A DNA stretch of 9,038 bases. Origin: Burkholderiales bacterium (GTDB taxonomy: Bacteria > Pseudomonadota > Gammaproteobacteria > Burkholderiales > Usitatibacteraceae). Positions 1 to 5,018 of this stretch are shown piece by piece. The stretch is from positions 1-9,038 of the forward strand of contig JAJAYN010000428.1 of assembly GCA_026786225.1 (NCBI GenBank). Reading direction: 5' to 3'. Both the position numbers and the translations under genes were made by a program. Numbering within the stretch: position 1 is the first letter of the stretch; every line of letters starts with the position of its first letter. The notes below the pieces were generated by a model. The model was given only the letters and a program-made list of their open reading frames with translations. It was not told where the DNA came from and did no database searches.

Positions 1-486
1 AGCTACCCCTTCACAAAACGTTTCTTTGCCTTGCCGCAGGCGTATCTTGGCATCGCGTTTGGCTTTGGAATTCCCATGGCATTTGCCGCTGAGACCGGTA
101 CTGTCCCCACGCTGGCTTGGTGGTTGTTGATTGCGAACATGTTCTGGACGCTAGCCTACGATACTGAATACGCGATGGTGGATCGCGACGATGACGTGAA
201 GATCGGCATCAAGACAACCCCACTTCTGTTCGGCAAATTTGCTGTCGCGATGGTGATGTTCTGCAATCTCGTCATGCTCGCATTGTTGACGGGCATCGGC
301 AAAGTTATTGGACTGGGCTGGCCCTACTTTATCGGGCTGACGATTGCCTGCGGCATTGCGTTGTTTCATTACACGCTCATTCGCAAGCGTGATCGCGAAC
401 AATGCTTCAAGGCGTTCCTGCATAACAACTGGCTGGGGTTTACGGTGTTTGCGGGGGTGATGTTTGATTACGCGGTGCGCACGTAA
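1..486 (+). CDS. ubiA: 4-hydroxybenzoate polyprenyltransferase UbiA, C-terminal part (5' end outside window)
   Basis: Inner-membrane enzyme that attaches the polyprenyl tail to 4-hydroxybenzoate, an early committed step of ubiquinone synthesis. The frame is open from base 1, so the start lies upstream; 161 residues remain of a family length of about 290. The window peptide begins SYPFTKRFFALPQ, a well conserved UbiA stretch. The second Asp-rich prenyl-diphosphate/Mg2+ motif, YDTEYAMVDRDDD, is at residues 53-65 and is followed by KIGIKTTPLLFG. Several hydrophobic membrane helices are visible (roughly residues 36-52, 75-95, 105-122 and 145-158). The end FLHNNWLGFTVFAG followed by DYAVRT is typical of betaproteobacterial UbiA. 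The stop is TAA. The first Asp-rich motif is outside the window and cannot be checked. Identification is secure. Confidence 0.95.
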   Translation, partial: SYPFTKRFFALPQAYLGIAFGFGIPMAFAAETGTVPTLAWWLLIANMFWTLAYDTEYAMVDRDDDVKIGIKTTPLLFGKFAVAMVMFCNLVMLALLTGIGKVIGLGWPYFIGLTIACGIALFHYTLIRKRDREQCFKAFLHNNWLGFTVFAGVMFDYAVRT

Positions 487-516
487 TTGCGTACAATTTA
501 TTTGGTCCCGATGGCA

Positions 517-550
517 CCCCTCATCCCAACCCTTCTCCCAAGGGAGAAGG
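517..550 (+). repeat. Dispersed palindromic repeat, copy 1
   Basis: A 34-nt element beginning CCCCTCATCCCAACC and ending in a perfect 9-bp inverted repeat (CCTTCTCCC, AA, GGGAGAAGG). It matches almost base for base the reverse complement of the element at 5742-5774. It lies just after the ubiA stop and could form a stable hairpin in that transcript, but no U-run follows, so it is not a textbook terminator. Similar C-rich palindromic units are common between genes in many proteobacteria. Confidence 0.75.
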
Positions 551-611
551 ACTGTGCAAATACACGGTGCAGAAGCTGATTCAAACGATTAAGTTTGCAA
601 AACCCCGGAAC

Positions 612-653
612 TGGCGCGCTTGCTGGCACGAAAATGCCTGAAAAGGCGCGCCA
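612..653. terminator. Inverted repeat between convergent genes, possible terminator
   Basis: TGGCGCGC (612-619) pairs with GCGCGCCA (646-653). Between them GGCA (625-628) and TGCC (635-638) form a smaller inner stem with loop CGAAAA. It sits in the convergent gap between ubiA and the small gene ending at 666. On the + strand a T-rich stretch follows, but it begins about 10 nt after the stem, so function as an intrinsic terminator is only possible. Confidence 0.4.
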
Positions 654-665
654 ATACTCGTGTTT

Positions 666-926
666 CTATTTTTCTTTGTTCTTCCCTGTGCGCAAACGTG
701 CCTGTTCCTTCAAGTCCAAACCGTTCCCAGCAATCGGGCCTTTCTTGAGCGGGTAGTCAGATACGGGCAATGCGTTCGGCCCCTTTTCGAGTAGCGTGGT
801 CTGATCTGCCTGCGCTTTGCGGCGCGCGCGCGGCTTTTCCATCGGTTGGCTGGCGTTTCCGGCAGGTTGGTTGACGATGGCGACTACCTCTTCCTGGCCA
901 GGCGGCGCTGTGACGTTTGATTTCAT
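666..926 (-). CDS. Small hypothetical protein (86 aa), charged, no recognised domain
   Basis: I do not recognise a family. The start at 926 is chosen because ATG is preceded by GAGGAG at about 6 nt spacing, a strong ribosome-binding site; the frame stays open upstream but without comparable start signals. The product is hydrophilic and probably disordered. The N-terminal 30 residues are rich in Ala, Val, Pro, Asn and Gln. A basic patch KPRARRK follows at 31-37. A C-terminal half has two related segments (LEKGPNALPVSDYP at 46-59, then LKKGPIAGNGLDL at 60-72), and the tail RLRTGKNKEK is very basic. There is no signal peptide or membrane segment. It stands alone, convergent with ubiA and divergent from the YXWGXW gene. 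The clean ribosome-binding site and the patterned C-terminus argue for a real gene; nucleic-acid binding would be a guess from charge only. Confidence 0.6.
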   Translation of the reverse strand: MKSNVTAPPGQEEVVAIVNQPAGNASQPMEKPRARRKAQADQTTLLEKGPNALPVSDYPLKKGPIAGNGLDLKEQARLRTGKNKEK

Positions 927-1253
927 TTGTAGCTCCTCGTTGATTGCCAGCTGTCGGCGCTTGCGCGTGGTTGCATACGCGAGTACTGCTGCATTAAGCA
1001 TGTTGCGCGGGTTTGCGCGCATTGGATGTAGGACGCCACCGCATGCGGCGTCAGCGCTCTCGAACAATCGCTGTCGGACAATGCGCGCAACGGAACCCAA
1101 GTCAACGCACGACGCGAATGCACTCGGCGTGACGCAGCGAGCTGCGCTGTCGCAAAGTTTCCTTACATACGATTGGCCGTTGGTCCTACATATTGTTTGC
1201 GCGGCAACGCGTTAATCTGATGCACCAACTTTCAGCGTCTCTGGAGAAATAGC
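927..1253. other. Divergent intergenic region, 327 bp
   Basis: It separates the small minus-strand gene (start 926) from the plus-strand YXWGXW gene (start 1254), so both promoters should lie here. I found no convincing -35/-10 pair. The only distinct structure is a short palindrome CGCAGC-GA-GCTGCG at 1133-1146. Open frames on both strands give Arg/Ser/Cys-rich translations with no family resemblance, and I treat them as chance. Confidence 0.5.
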
Positions 1254-1676
1254 ATGTGGAAACGTAAATTACTTTTAAGCGCCCTCGTCGCTTCGACGTT
1301 TGCTGCCATCGCACCTGCTGCGCAAGCCGCCGTAGAGGTCTACATCAACACCCCGCCGCCGTCACTGCGCTACGAAGTGGTGCCTGCGCCACGTGCCGGT
1401 TACATCTGGGCACCAGGCTACTGGAACTGGACCAACAACCGACACGTCTGGGCCAAGGGCCGCTGGGAGCGCGAGCGCACCGGCTACTACTATCATCCCA
1501 ATCGGTGGACGGAACGCGATGGTCGCTGGTACAAAGAGCGTAGCCGCTGGGATCGCAACCGCCCCGCAGGGGACCGTGACCGCGATGGTATTCCAAACGC
1601 ACGCGACCGTGATCGCGACGGTGATGGCGTGCCCAACCGGGTAGACCGTCAACCTGATAATCCGCGCCGTCAGTAA
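1254..1676 (+). CDS. Exported YXWGXW repeat protein with DxDxDG-type tail
   Basis: A 140-aa secreted or periplasmic protein. The N-terminus is a classical Sec signal peptide: MWKRK, a hydrophobic core, and the cleavage motif AQA at residues 23-25. The mature part carries the WxxGxW/YXWGXW signature: YIWAPGYW at 50-57 and VWAKGRW at 65-71, then Trp/Tyr/Arg-rich segments (WERERTGYYYHPNRW at 71-85, RWYKERSRW at 91-99). The tail (107-131) holds two repeats of the thrombospondin type-3 kind, DRDRDGIPN and RDRDGDGVPN, whose Asp spacing suits Ca2+ binding. ATG 1254 is supported by GGAGA about 8 nt upstream. The family is widespread in betaproteobacteria but has no established biochemical role; an envelope or surface function is inferred. 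Only 9 bp separate its stop from the convergent oxidase gene. Confidence 0.88.
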   Translation: MWKRKLLLSALVASTFAAIAPAAQAAVEVYINTPPPSLRYEVVPAPRAGYIWAPGYWNWTNNRHVWAKGRWERERTGYYYHPNRWTERDGRWYKERSRWDRNRPAGDRDRDGIPNARDRDRDGDGVPNRVDRQPDNPRRQ

Positions 1677-1685
1677 TCCTCGTCG

Positions 1686-2873
1686 CTAGCCCGCCAGTAC
1701 AGGCGGGGGATTGAACGCAAACGGCAACAAAACTTCCGGCTTCGTGCCGGAAGTTGCCATTTGGGCTACCGCTTCGCCGACGGCTGCTGCGTGCTTGAAG
1801 CCATGACCCGAGCACGCGGAGATGACGATCGCGTCGGCCATATTTGGCAAGGTGTCGATGATGAAATTGGCACCCGGCGTATCGGTGTACAGGCATGTCT
1901 GCGCTTTCGTGTTGTGCGCGCTGATGCCGCGCAACTTGCCCGCAATATGCCGCGCATGCATCGCCGCAATCTCTGCCACCGAAACATCGCGCTGTACGGT
2001 TTCAGGCGTTGTGGAAAACTGCTGTTGCTCGGTAGCGACCTTGATGGCACCGGAATCATCCATCTGCGGAAAACCGTAGAACACATCGTCCGCGCCGGAG
2101 CCCCAGTGCCAGATGAAAATCGGAAAATCCTTCGTCAAGTAAGAGTGCGCAGATACGGCATCGCGCTTAAACCAGTACAACACCTGACGCCGAACCGTCA
2201 GGGTACCCTTCAAATCAGGCAGCAACTGCGGTGCCCATGGCCCAGCGGCGATAATGGTCTTGCCCGGCGCGTAGCGTATTCGATCGCTCTCGACGATGGT
2301 TTTGCCGTGTAGATGTGTGACGCTGCGCACGGCCTCGCCAAAACGCAAATCCGCACCGTGCTGCCTCGCCAGCGAGAGCTGCGCACGTACACATTCCTCT
2401 GGCTTCAGGTAACCTGCGCCAGGCTCAAAGTAGCCGCACTCGTCGCCCCGCAATACAAACTGCGGGAAGCGTGCTGCGATTTCGGTTGCGTCCAGCCGTT
2501 GGTGCGAAATACCGAATGCCTCGGCCGCCCGGATGGTGGCGCCAAGAAAATCGCTTTGCCCGTGTAGCGCGCTGCCTTGGCCCGCGCGCGCAAGGATCAG
2601 GCCGCCACACGCGGTGAGCAATACCTGTCCGGTTTGTGACTCGATTTCACGCCACAGTTGATGCGAGCGTATCGCCAATGGCACGAACCGCGCGCCCTCG
2701 CCAATCGCCTCGCGGGTGATGCGCGTCTCGCCGTGTGTGGATCCGTGCGTGTGTGGTGGCGTGTATTGATCGATCCCCACCACCTTCACGCCAAGTTTGG
2801 CGAGCTGATACACGGTCGCACTACCCATCGCGCCCAGACCGATGACAAGCACGTCGGGATATTCGGTTTTCAT
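1686..2873 (-). CDS. solA: Monomeric sarcosine oxidase / N-methyl-L-tryptophan oxidase family FAD enzyme
   Basis: A 395-aa flavoprotein that should oxidatively demethylate an N-methyl amino acid, giving the free amino acid, formaldehyde and H2O2. The Rossmann FAD motif is at the N-terminus (GLGAMG, 12-17), with the acidic D35 at the end of strand 2. The segment THGSTHGETRITREAIGEG (42-60) matches the conserved active-site stretch; R51 corresponds to Arg49 of Bacillus MSOX. Lys278 (AIKVATEQ) fits the O2-activating Lys265 position. Cys327 in QTCLYTDTPGANFIIDTLP fits the covalent FAD attachment cysteine, and CSGHGFK (354-360) is the C-terminal FAD-site signature. Length matches the family (about 370-390). 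ATG 2873 is chosen because the FAD motif then starts at residue 12; an in-frame TTG at 2894 adds seven residues without a ribosome-binding site. Substrate (sarcosine, N-methyl-Trp or pipecolate) cannot be decided, so the symbol is provisional. Confidence 0.88.
   Translation of the reverse strand: MKTEYPDVLVIGLGAMGSATVYQLAKLGVKVVGIDQYTPPHTHGSTHGETRITREAIGEGARFVPLAIRSHQLWREIESQTGQVLLTACGGLILARAGQGSALHGQSDFLGATIRAAEAFGISHQRLDATEIAARFPQFVLRGDECGYFEPGAGYLKPEECVRAQLSLARQHGADLRFGEAVRSVTHLHGKTIVESDRIRYAPGKTIIAAGPWAPQLLPDLKGTLTVRRQVLYWFKRDAVSAHSYLTKDFPIFIWHWGSGADDVFYGFPQMDDSGAIKVATEQQQFSTTPETVQRDVSVAEIAAMHARHIAGKLRGISAHNTKAQTCLYTDTPGANFIIDTLPNMADAIVISACSGHGFKHAAAVGEAVAQMATSGTKPEVLLPFAFNPPPVLAG
1690..1707. 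terminator. GC-rich hairpin just past the YXWGXW gene
   Basis: CCCGCC (1690-1695), loop AGTACA, GGCGGG (1702-1707): a perfect 6-bp stem 13 bp after the stop of the plus-strand gene and inside the last codons of the oxidase gene. No U-run follows on either strand, so a terminator role is weakly supported. Confidence 0.3.
1731..1755. terminator. Perfect 10-bp hairpin inside the 3' end of the oxidase gene
   Basis: AACTTCCGGC (1731-1740), loop TTCGT, GCCGGAAGTT (1746-1755). Read on the minus strand, the stem is followed by TTTTGTTG, which resembles an intrinsic terminator, but it lies about 45 nt before the oxidase stop codon. On the plus strand it lies about 55 nt after the YXWGXW stop, where it could protect or end that convergent transcript. 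The encoded residues (TSGTKPEVL) are still ordinary family sequence. Confidence 0.4.
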
Positions 2874-2874
2874 A

Positions 2875-3087
2875 TCAATGCGTACTAGCGGCAAAGCGCA
2901 AATTTAGCACTTCGCGTGGATGGGGCCTCGCAAAAGTCCGACGCTGATGACGACAATTTGGCGATTCTTCATTGCCTGATCGCCATCCGACCTGATGCGA
3001 TTTATTCGGTGGACGCATCCGTACGAAAGTACGGCATCCAAACAAACCCGGAGTACGTGAAAAGGCGCGCGGATAAACGAGTTTCAT
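2875..3087 (-). CDS. Possible small ORF (70 aa) directly upstream of the oxidase gene
   Basis: No family recognised, and I am not sure it is a gene. In favour: ATG 3087 has GGAGAC at about 6 nt and a further GGAGGAG slightly upstream, a start context typical of betaproteobacterial genes, and its TGA stop is one base from the oxidase ATG (TGATATG), which would suit translational coupling. This would also explain why the oxidase has no ribosome-binding site of its own. Against: the translation after MKLVYPRAFSRTPGLFG is rich in Arg, Pro, His and Ser without obvious domain pattern, and the segment contains a small hairpin (3019-3034). It could be a leader peptide, the remains of a broken gene, or chance. 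Confidence 0.3.
   Translation of the reverse strand: MKLVYPRAFSRTPGLFGCRTFVRMRPPNKSHQVGWRSGNEESPNCRHQRRTFARPHPREVLNLRFAASTH
3019..3034. repeat. Short perfect hairpin with GAAA tetraloop
   Basis: CCGTAC (3019-3024), GAAA, GTACGG (3029-3034) on the plus strand. A 6-bp stem closed by a GNRA-type loop would be stable in RNA read from the plus strand. It is an isolated element of unknown role. Confidence 0.4.
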
Positions 3088-3248
3088 TTTTTGTCTCCGC
3101 GAAACTCCTCCAGCGCGTATGCATTCAACTACCGCGACACTTGCCGCGCCCTGTTCGCCAAAAGGACCACAAGGTGACCCGGACCGAATCCCGCCGACCA
3201 CTTCCGCCGTCCTGATGACGATGCGAGCCTTCGCGAATTGGGCTGGTA

Positions 3249-3282
3249 GCGCTGCGCCGCAGCGCCTGTTCCTGAGCAGGCG
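3249..3282 (-). terminator. Two adjoining stem-loops immediately after the VOC stop
   Basis: On the minus strand, directly after the TGA, CGCCTG and CAGGCG form a 6-bp stem with an 8-nt loop (3263-3282). This runs into GCGCTGC-GGC-GCAGCGC, a perfect 7-bp stem (3249-3265). The two stems overlap by three bases and may be alternatives. Their position suits transcript 3'-end formation; no clear U-run follows. Confidence 0.35.
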
Positions 3283-3675
3283 TCAAACCGCGTCGTGACA
3301 GCACACGCATAACTTGTTGCCGTCCGGGTCACGAAAATACGCGCCGTAGTAGTCAGCGTGATACTGCGGCCGCAATCCCGGCAGGCCCTCGCAGACGCCG
3401 CAACTTGCCAGCGCAACGGCATGGGACTGGTCGACAAGGGCGCGACTGCCCGCCAGCAACGCGACCATCTGGCCGTTTCCGGGCGCGGCGGCATTGCCGT
3501 TGAAGGGTCTGCCGATTAGAAATAACGGACGCGGTGCATCGGTTGCACACCAGCCTGCCCAATGCTGCGCAGCGTCGCTGAACTTCAGTCGTAGCCCCAG
3601 CGCATCCATGAGTGGCGAATAGAAGTTGAACGCGCGATCAAAGTCGGTGATACCGATAAAGACGTGGGAAAGCAT
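3283..3675 (-). CDS. VOC family (glyoxalase/bleomycin resistance fold) protein
   Basis: A single-domain cytoplasmic protein of 130 aa, the usual length. It starts MLSHVFIGITDFDRAFNFY, the typical first beta strand and helix of a VOC module with the metal-ligand-like His4. It ends YHADYYGAYFRDPDGNKLCVCCH (105-127), the signature second half with His106 and the DPDGNK turn. The position where many relatives have a metal-binding Glu (NKIEAVCH) is Cys123 here, with Cys125 and Cys126 nearby. ATG 3675 has AAGGAA about 7 nt upstream. The family includes glyoxalase I, dioxygenases and antibiotic-binding proteins, and I cannot assign a substrate. The gene is divergent from the cyclophilin-like gene and separated from it by about 130 bp. 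Confidence 0.85.
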   Translation of the reverse strand: MLSHVFIGITDFDRAFNFYSPLMDALGLRLKFSDAAQHWAGWCATDAPRPLFLIGRPFNGNAAAPGNGQMVALLAGSRALVDQSHAVALASCGVCEGLPGLRPQYHADYYGAYFRDPDGNKLCVCCHDAV

Positions 3676-3734
3676 GTCGTTCCTTTCTTGACGATTGCAA
3701 ATGTGTAGCGACCTGGATCGTTTGGCCGCCGTAA

Positions 3735-3740
3735 TACAAT
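3735..3740 (+). promoter_or_regulatory. Possible -10 element for the cyclophilin-like gene
   Basis: TACAAT matches the sigma-70 -10 consensus at five of six positions and overlaps an in-frame ATG at 3739. No good -35 is seen 16-18 bp upstream. If it is used, transcription would begin after 3739, so translation would start at the ATG at 3805. Confidence 0.3.
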
Positions 3741-3804
3741 GGGCATGTCTAAAGAAGCCTCTGATTTCTTTCCCGCCACTCGCAATTACGCTGTCAAGGT
3801 CGCC

Positions 3805-4239
3805 ATGTTTTCAAACCGCTCCAATCGCCATATTCTCATCCAGCTGGCCATATTGTTCGTGCTGGCGCTCCCACCCATTGCGAACGCCTCCACCGTCAGG
3901 TTGCAAACGGCCATCGGTGCGATCGACATCACGCTTTATGACGCCGCCGCACCGCGCACGGTCGCAAATTTTCTAACTTACGTCAACAGCGGTGCCTATC
4001 GCAATTCCTTCGTTCACCGCAGCGTCCCGAGCTTCGTCATTCAGGGTGGCGGTTTTGCCTGGGACGAGACGACCAACATGGTTGTGTTCGTGCCGACACT
4101 TGCACCGGTCGTCAACGAATTCAGTGTCGCGCGTTCGAACAAGCGCGGCACGATTGCCAACAACACGATCCTCAAAGCGAATCTCGCCACTGTCAGCGCG
4201 GCCATCGCCGTTCAAAATAACTATCAGGGCCTCTGGTGA
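3805..4239 (+). CDS. N-terminal fragment: signal peptide plus truncated cyclophilin-type peptidyl-prolyl isomerase domain
   Basis: This is the 144-aa product that would be made if the TGA is real. The signal peptide (MFSNRSNRH, then a hydrophobic core ending LPPIANA) sends it to the periplasm. Residues 30-118 follow the PpiA/cyclophilin pattern: VRLQTAIGAIDITLYDAAAP, then TVANFLTYVNSGAYRN, then HRSVPSFVIQGGGF (71-84), with the catalytic Arg72 and the binding residues Phe77 and Gln80, and finally NEFSVARSNKRGTIA. Normal cyclophilins continue with an SATSQFFIN-like segment and then LD and FTVFGRV stretches. None of that is present, and the sequence passes straight to a linker. The substrate-pocket Phe, Trp/Leu and His of the second half are missing, so isomerase activity is doubtful even apart from the stop. 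Confidence 0.7.
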   Translation: MFSNRSNRHILIQLAILFVLALPPIANASTVRLQTAIGAIDITLYDAAAPRTVANFLTYVNSGAYRNSFVHRSVPSFVIQGGGFAWDETTNMVVFVPTLAPVVNEFSVARSNKRGTIANNTILKANLATVSAAIAVQNNYQGLW

Positions 4240-4557
4240 AACGCCAATGAATCCGGCTGGGGCATGAGCCTCACCCAGCATGGCAACATCCTTTTCGTCG
4301 CCATATACACCTATGACGATGCCGGCCTGCCGATCTGGTATGTCATCACCAATTGTCCCGTCACCACCACCGGATGTACCGGCACCATCTACCGCGTGAA
4401 CGGCGGCACACCGCCGACCTTGCCGTGGGCGGGGCAGGGCAGGGTGCTAACCGAAGTCGGTACCGGTACGCTGGCGTTTACCAACATCAATAGCGGCGCT
4501 TTCAACTTTACGATCAACAAAGTCGCCGGATCCAAGGCAATCACCCGGCAGATTTTT
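4222..4557 (+). repeat. Trp-rich module, copy 1 (about 112 codons)
   Basis: Runs from YQGLW through NESGWGMSLTQHG, YDDAGLPIWY, TNCPV and GCTGTIYRVNGG to ITRQIF. It contains the in-frame TGA at its sixth codon. It aligns with copy 2 (4588-4920) along its whole length, with the same order of motifs. Confidence 0.8.
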
Positions 4558-4923
4558 GCAACCGGCACGACGCCACCGGCAGTCGATTACACCGATCTCT
4601 GGTGGAACCCGAACGAGTCTGGCTGGGGCGTATCCCTCACCCAGCAGTTCGGCACCATCTTTGCCGCGTGGTATGCGTACGACGCCAACGGTAATCCAAT
4701 CTGGTACGCGGCCACCAATTGCCCCGTTACCGCTATTGGCTGCACCGCACCGCTGTACCGGTTCACTGGCGGCGCACCGTTGACCTCGCCATGGACGAGC
4801 GTCAGCCCGGCTATCCCGGTCGGGGATGTCACATTTGCATTCACCAATGCCGCCAATGGCACCATGAGCTACACCGTTAACGGCGTTAAAACCAGTCGAT
4901 CGATGACGCGGCAGGTTTACTGA
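4264..4923 (+). CDS. C-terminal fragment: two Trp-rich WWNPxESGWG modules
   Basis: The 219-residue part downstream of the TGA, from the first in-frame ATG (4264). It has no signal peptide and only a poorly spaced G-run before it, so independent expression in the right compartment is unlikely. It is most of module 1 plus all of module 2. Each module contains ESGWG.SLTQ, a YDxxGxPIWY motif, TNCPV followed by a GCT pair (two Cys, possibly a disulfide), a YRxxGG segment, and a closing AF(T)N....TVNG....ITRQ stretch. I know such modules only as uncharacterised parts of secreted betaproteobacterial proteins. Confidence 0.6.
   Translation: MSLTQHGNILFVAIYTYDDAGLPIWYVITNCPVTTTGCTGTIYRVNGGTPPTLPWAGQGRVLTEVGTGTLAFTNINSGAFNFTINKVAGSKAITRQIFATGTTPPAVDYTDLWWNPNESGWGVSLTQQFGTIFAAWYAYDANGNPIWYAATNCPVTAIGCTAPLYRFTGGAPLTSPWTSVSPAIPVGDVTFAFTNAANGTMSYTVNGVKTSRSMTRQVY
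4588..4920 (+). repeat. Trp-rich module, copy 2 (111 codons)
   Basis: Runs from YTDLWWNPNESGWG through SLTQQFG, YDANGNPIWY, TNCPV and GCTAPLYRFTGG to MTRQVY, immediately before the stop. It is intact, with TGG where copy 1 has TGA. The copies are related but clearly diverged, so the duplication is old compared with the nonsense change. Confidence 0.8.
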
Positions 4924-4956
4924 TCGGGCCATTTCGAAGTGGATGTAGCGAATTTC

Positions 4957-4985
4957 TTGCGCACCGCAATCCGCGGTCGTAAAGT
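4957..4985 (+). promoter_or_regulatory. Candidate promoter for the DNA alkylation repair gene
   Basis: TTGCGC (4957-4962) and TAAAGT (4980-4985) are separated by exactly 17 bp and lie about 34 bp before the start codon. The match to consensus is modest (3/6 and 4/6). Confidence 0.3.
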
Positions 4986-5018
4986 TTCTCTATCGTCTGA
5001 ATCAACCTGGGGGATGTC

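Larger units (their letters stand above)
2874..3282. other. Weakly explained region between the oxidase and VOC genes
   Basis: About 400 bp with no certain gene. Visible structures are the candidate ORF at 2875-3087 (-), a CCGTAC-GAAA-GTACGG hairpin at 3019-3034, and two adjoining stem-loops at 3249-3282 next to the VOC stop. Open frames exist on both strands but none resembles a known family. It may be a decayed gene. Confidence 0.4.
3805..4923 (+). pseudogene. Exported cyclophilin-like protein with two WWNPxESGWG modules, broken by an in-frame TGA
   Basis: One reading frame runs from 3805 to the TGA at 4921-4923 (372 codons before it), interrupted only by TGA at 4237-4239. Before the stop the frame reads NNYQGLW and after it NANESGWGMSLTQ; the second module reads YTDLWWNPNESGWGVSLTQ. 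The stop therefore stands exactly where Trp (TGG) is expected, a single G-to-A change. Parts: signal peptide (residues 1-28, cleavage after IANA), partial cyclophilin domain (30-118), linker (119-139), module 1 (140-251) and module 2 (262-372). ATG 3805 is chosen over 3739 because it gives a compact signal peptide and has AAGG at about 6 nt. A sequencing error at this base is possible; otherwise it is a recently inactivated gene. Confidence 0.8.

Noticed and set aside
817..1215. Plus-strand open frame of 132 codons
   Set aside because: Antisense to the small gene with the strong ribosome-binding site; low-complexity Arg/Ser/Ala translation and no ribosome-binding site.
1345..1896. Long minus-strand frame across the YXWGXW gene
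   Set aside because: Shadow of the repeat-rich, G/C-rich coding sequence; the plus frame has a signal peptide and family motifs.
2874..2894. TTG start adding seven residues to the oxidase
   Set aside because: No ribosome-binding site before it, and the FAD motif would lie unusually far from the N-terminus; ATG 2873 fits the family better.
2916..3215. Plus-strand 99-codon frame opposite the candidate small ORF
   Set aside because: GTG start without a ribosome-binding site and no family resemblance; overlaps hairpins and the better-supported minus-strand start.
3739..3804. Upstream ATG (3739) for the cyclophilin-like gene
   Set aside because: It would bury the signal peptide behind 22 extra residues, has no ribosome-binding site, and overlaps a possible -10 element.
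4237..4239. UGA recoded as Trp or Sec
   Set aside because: Genes in the window use TGA as an ordinary stop (VOC, ATPase, permease, regulator, repair gene), and no recoding structure is evident; nonsense mutation or sequencing error is simpler.
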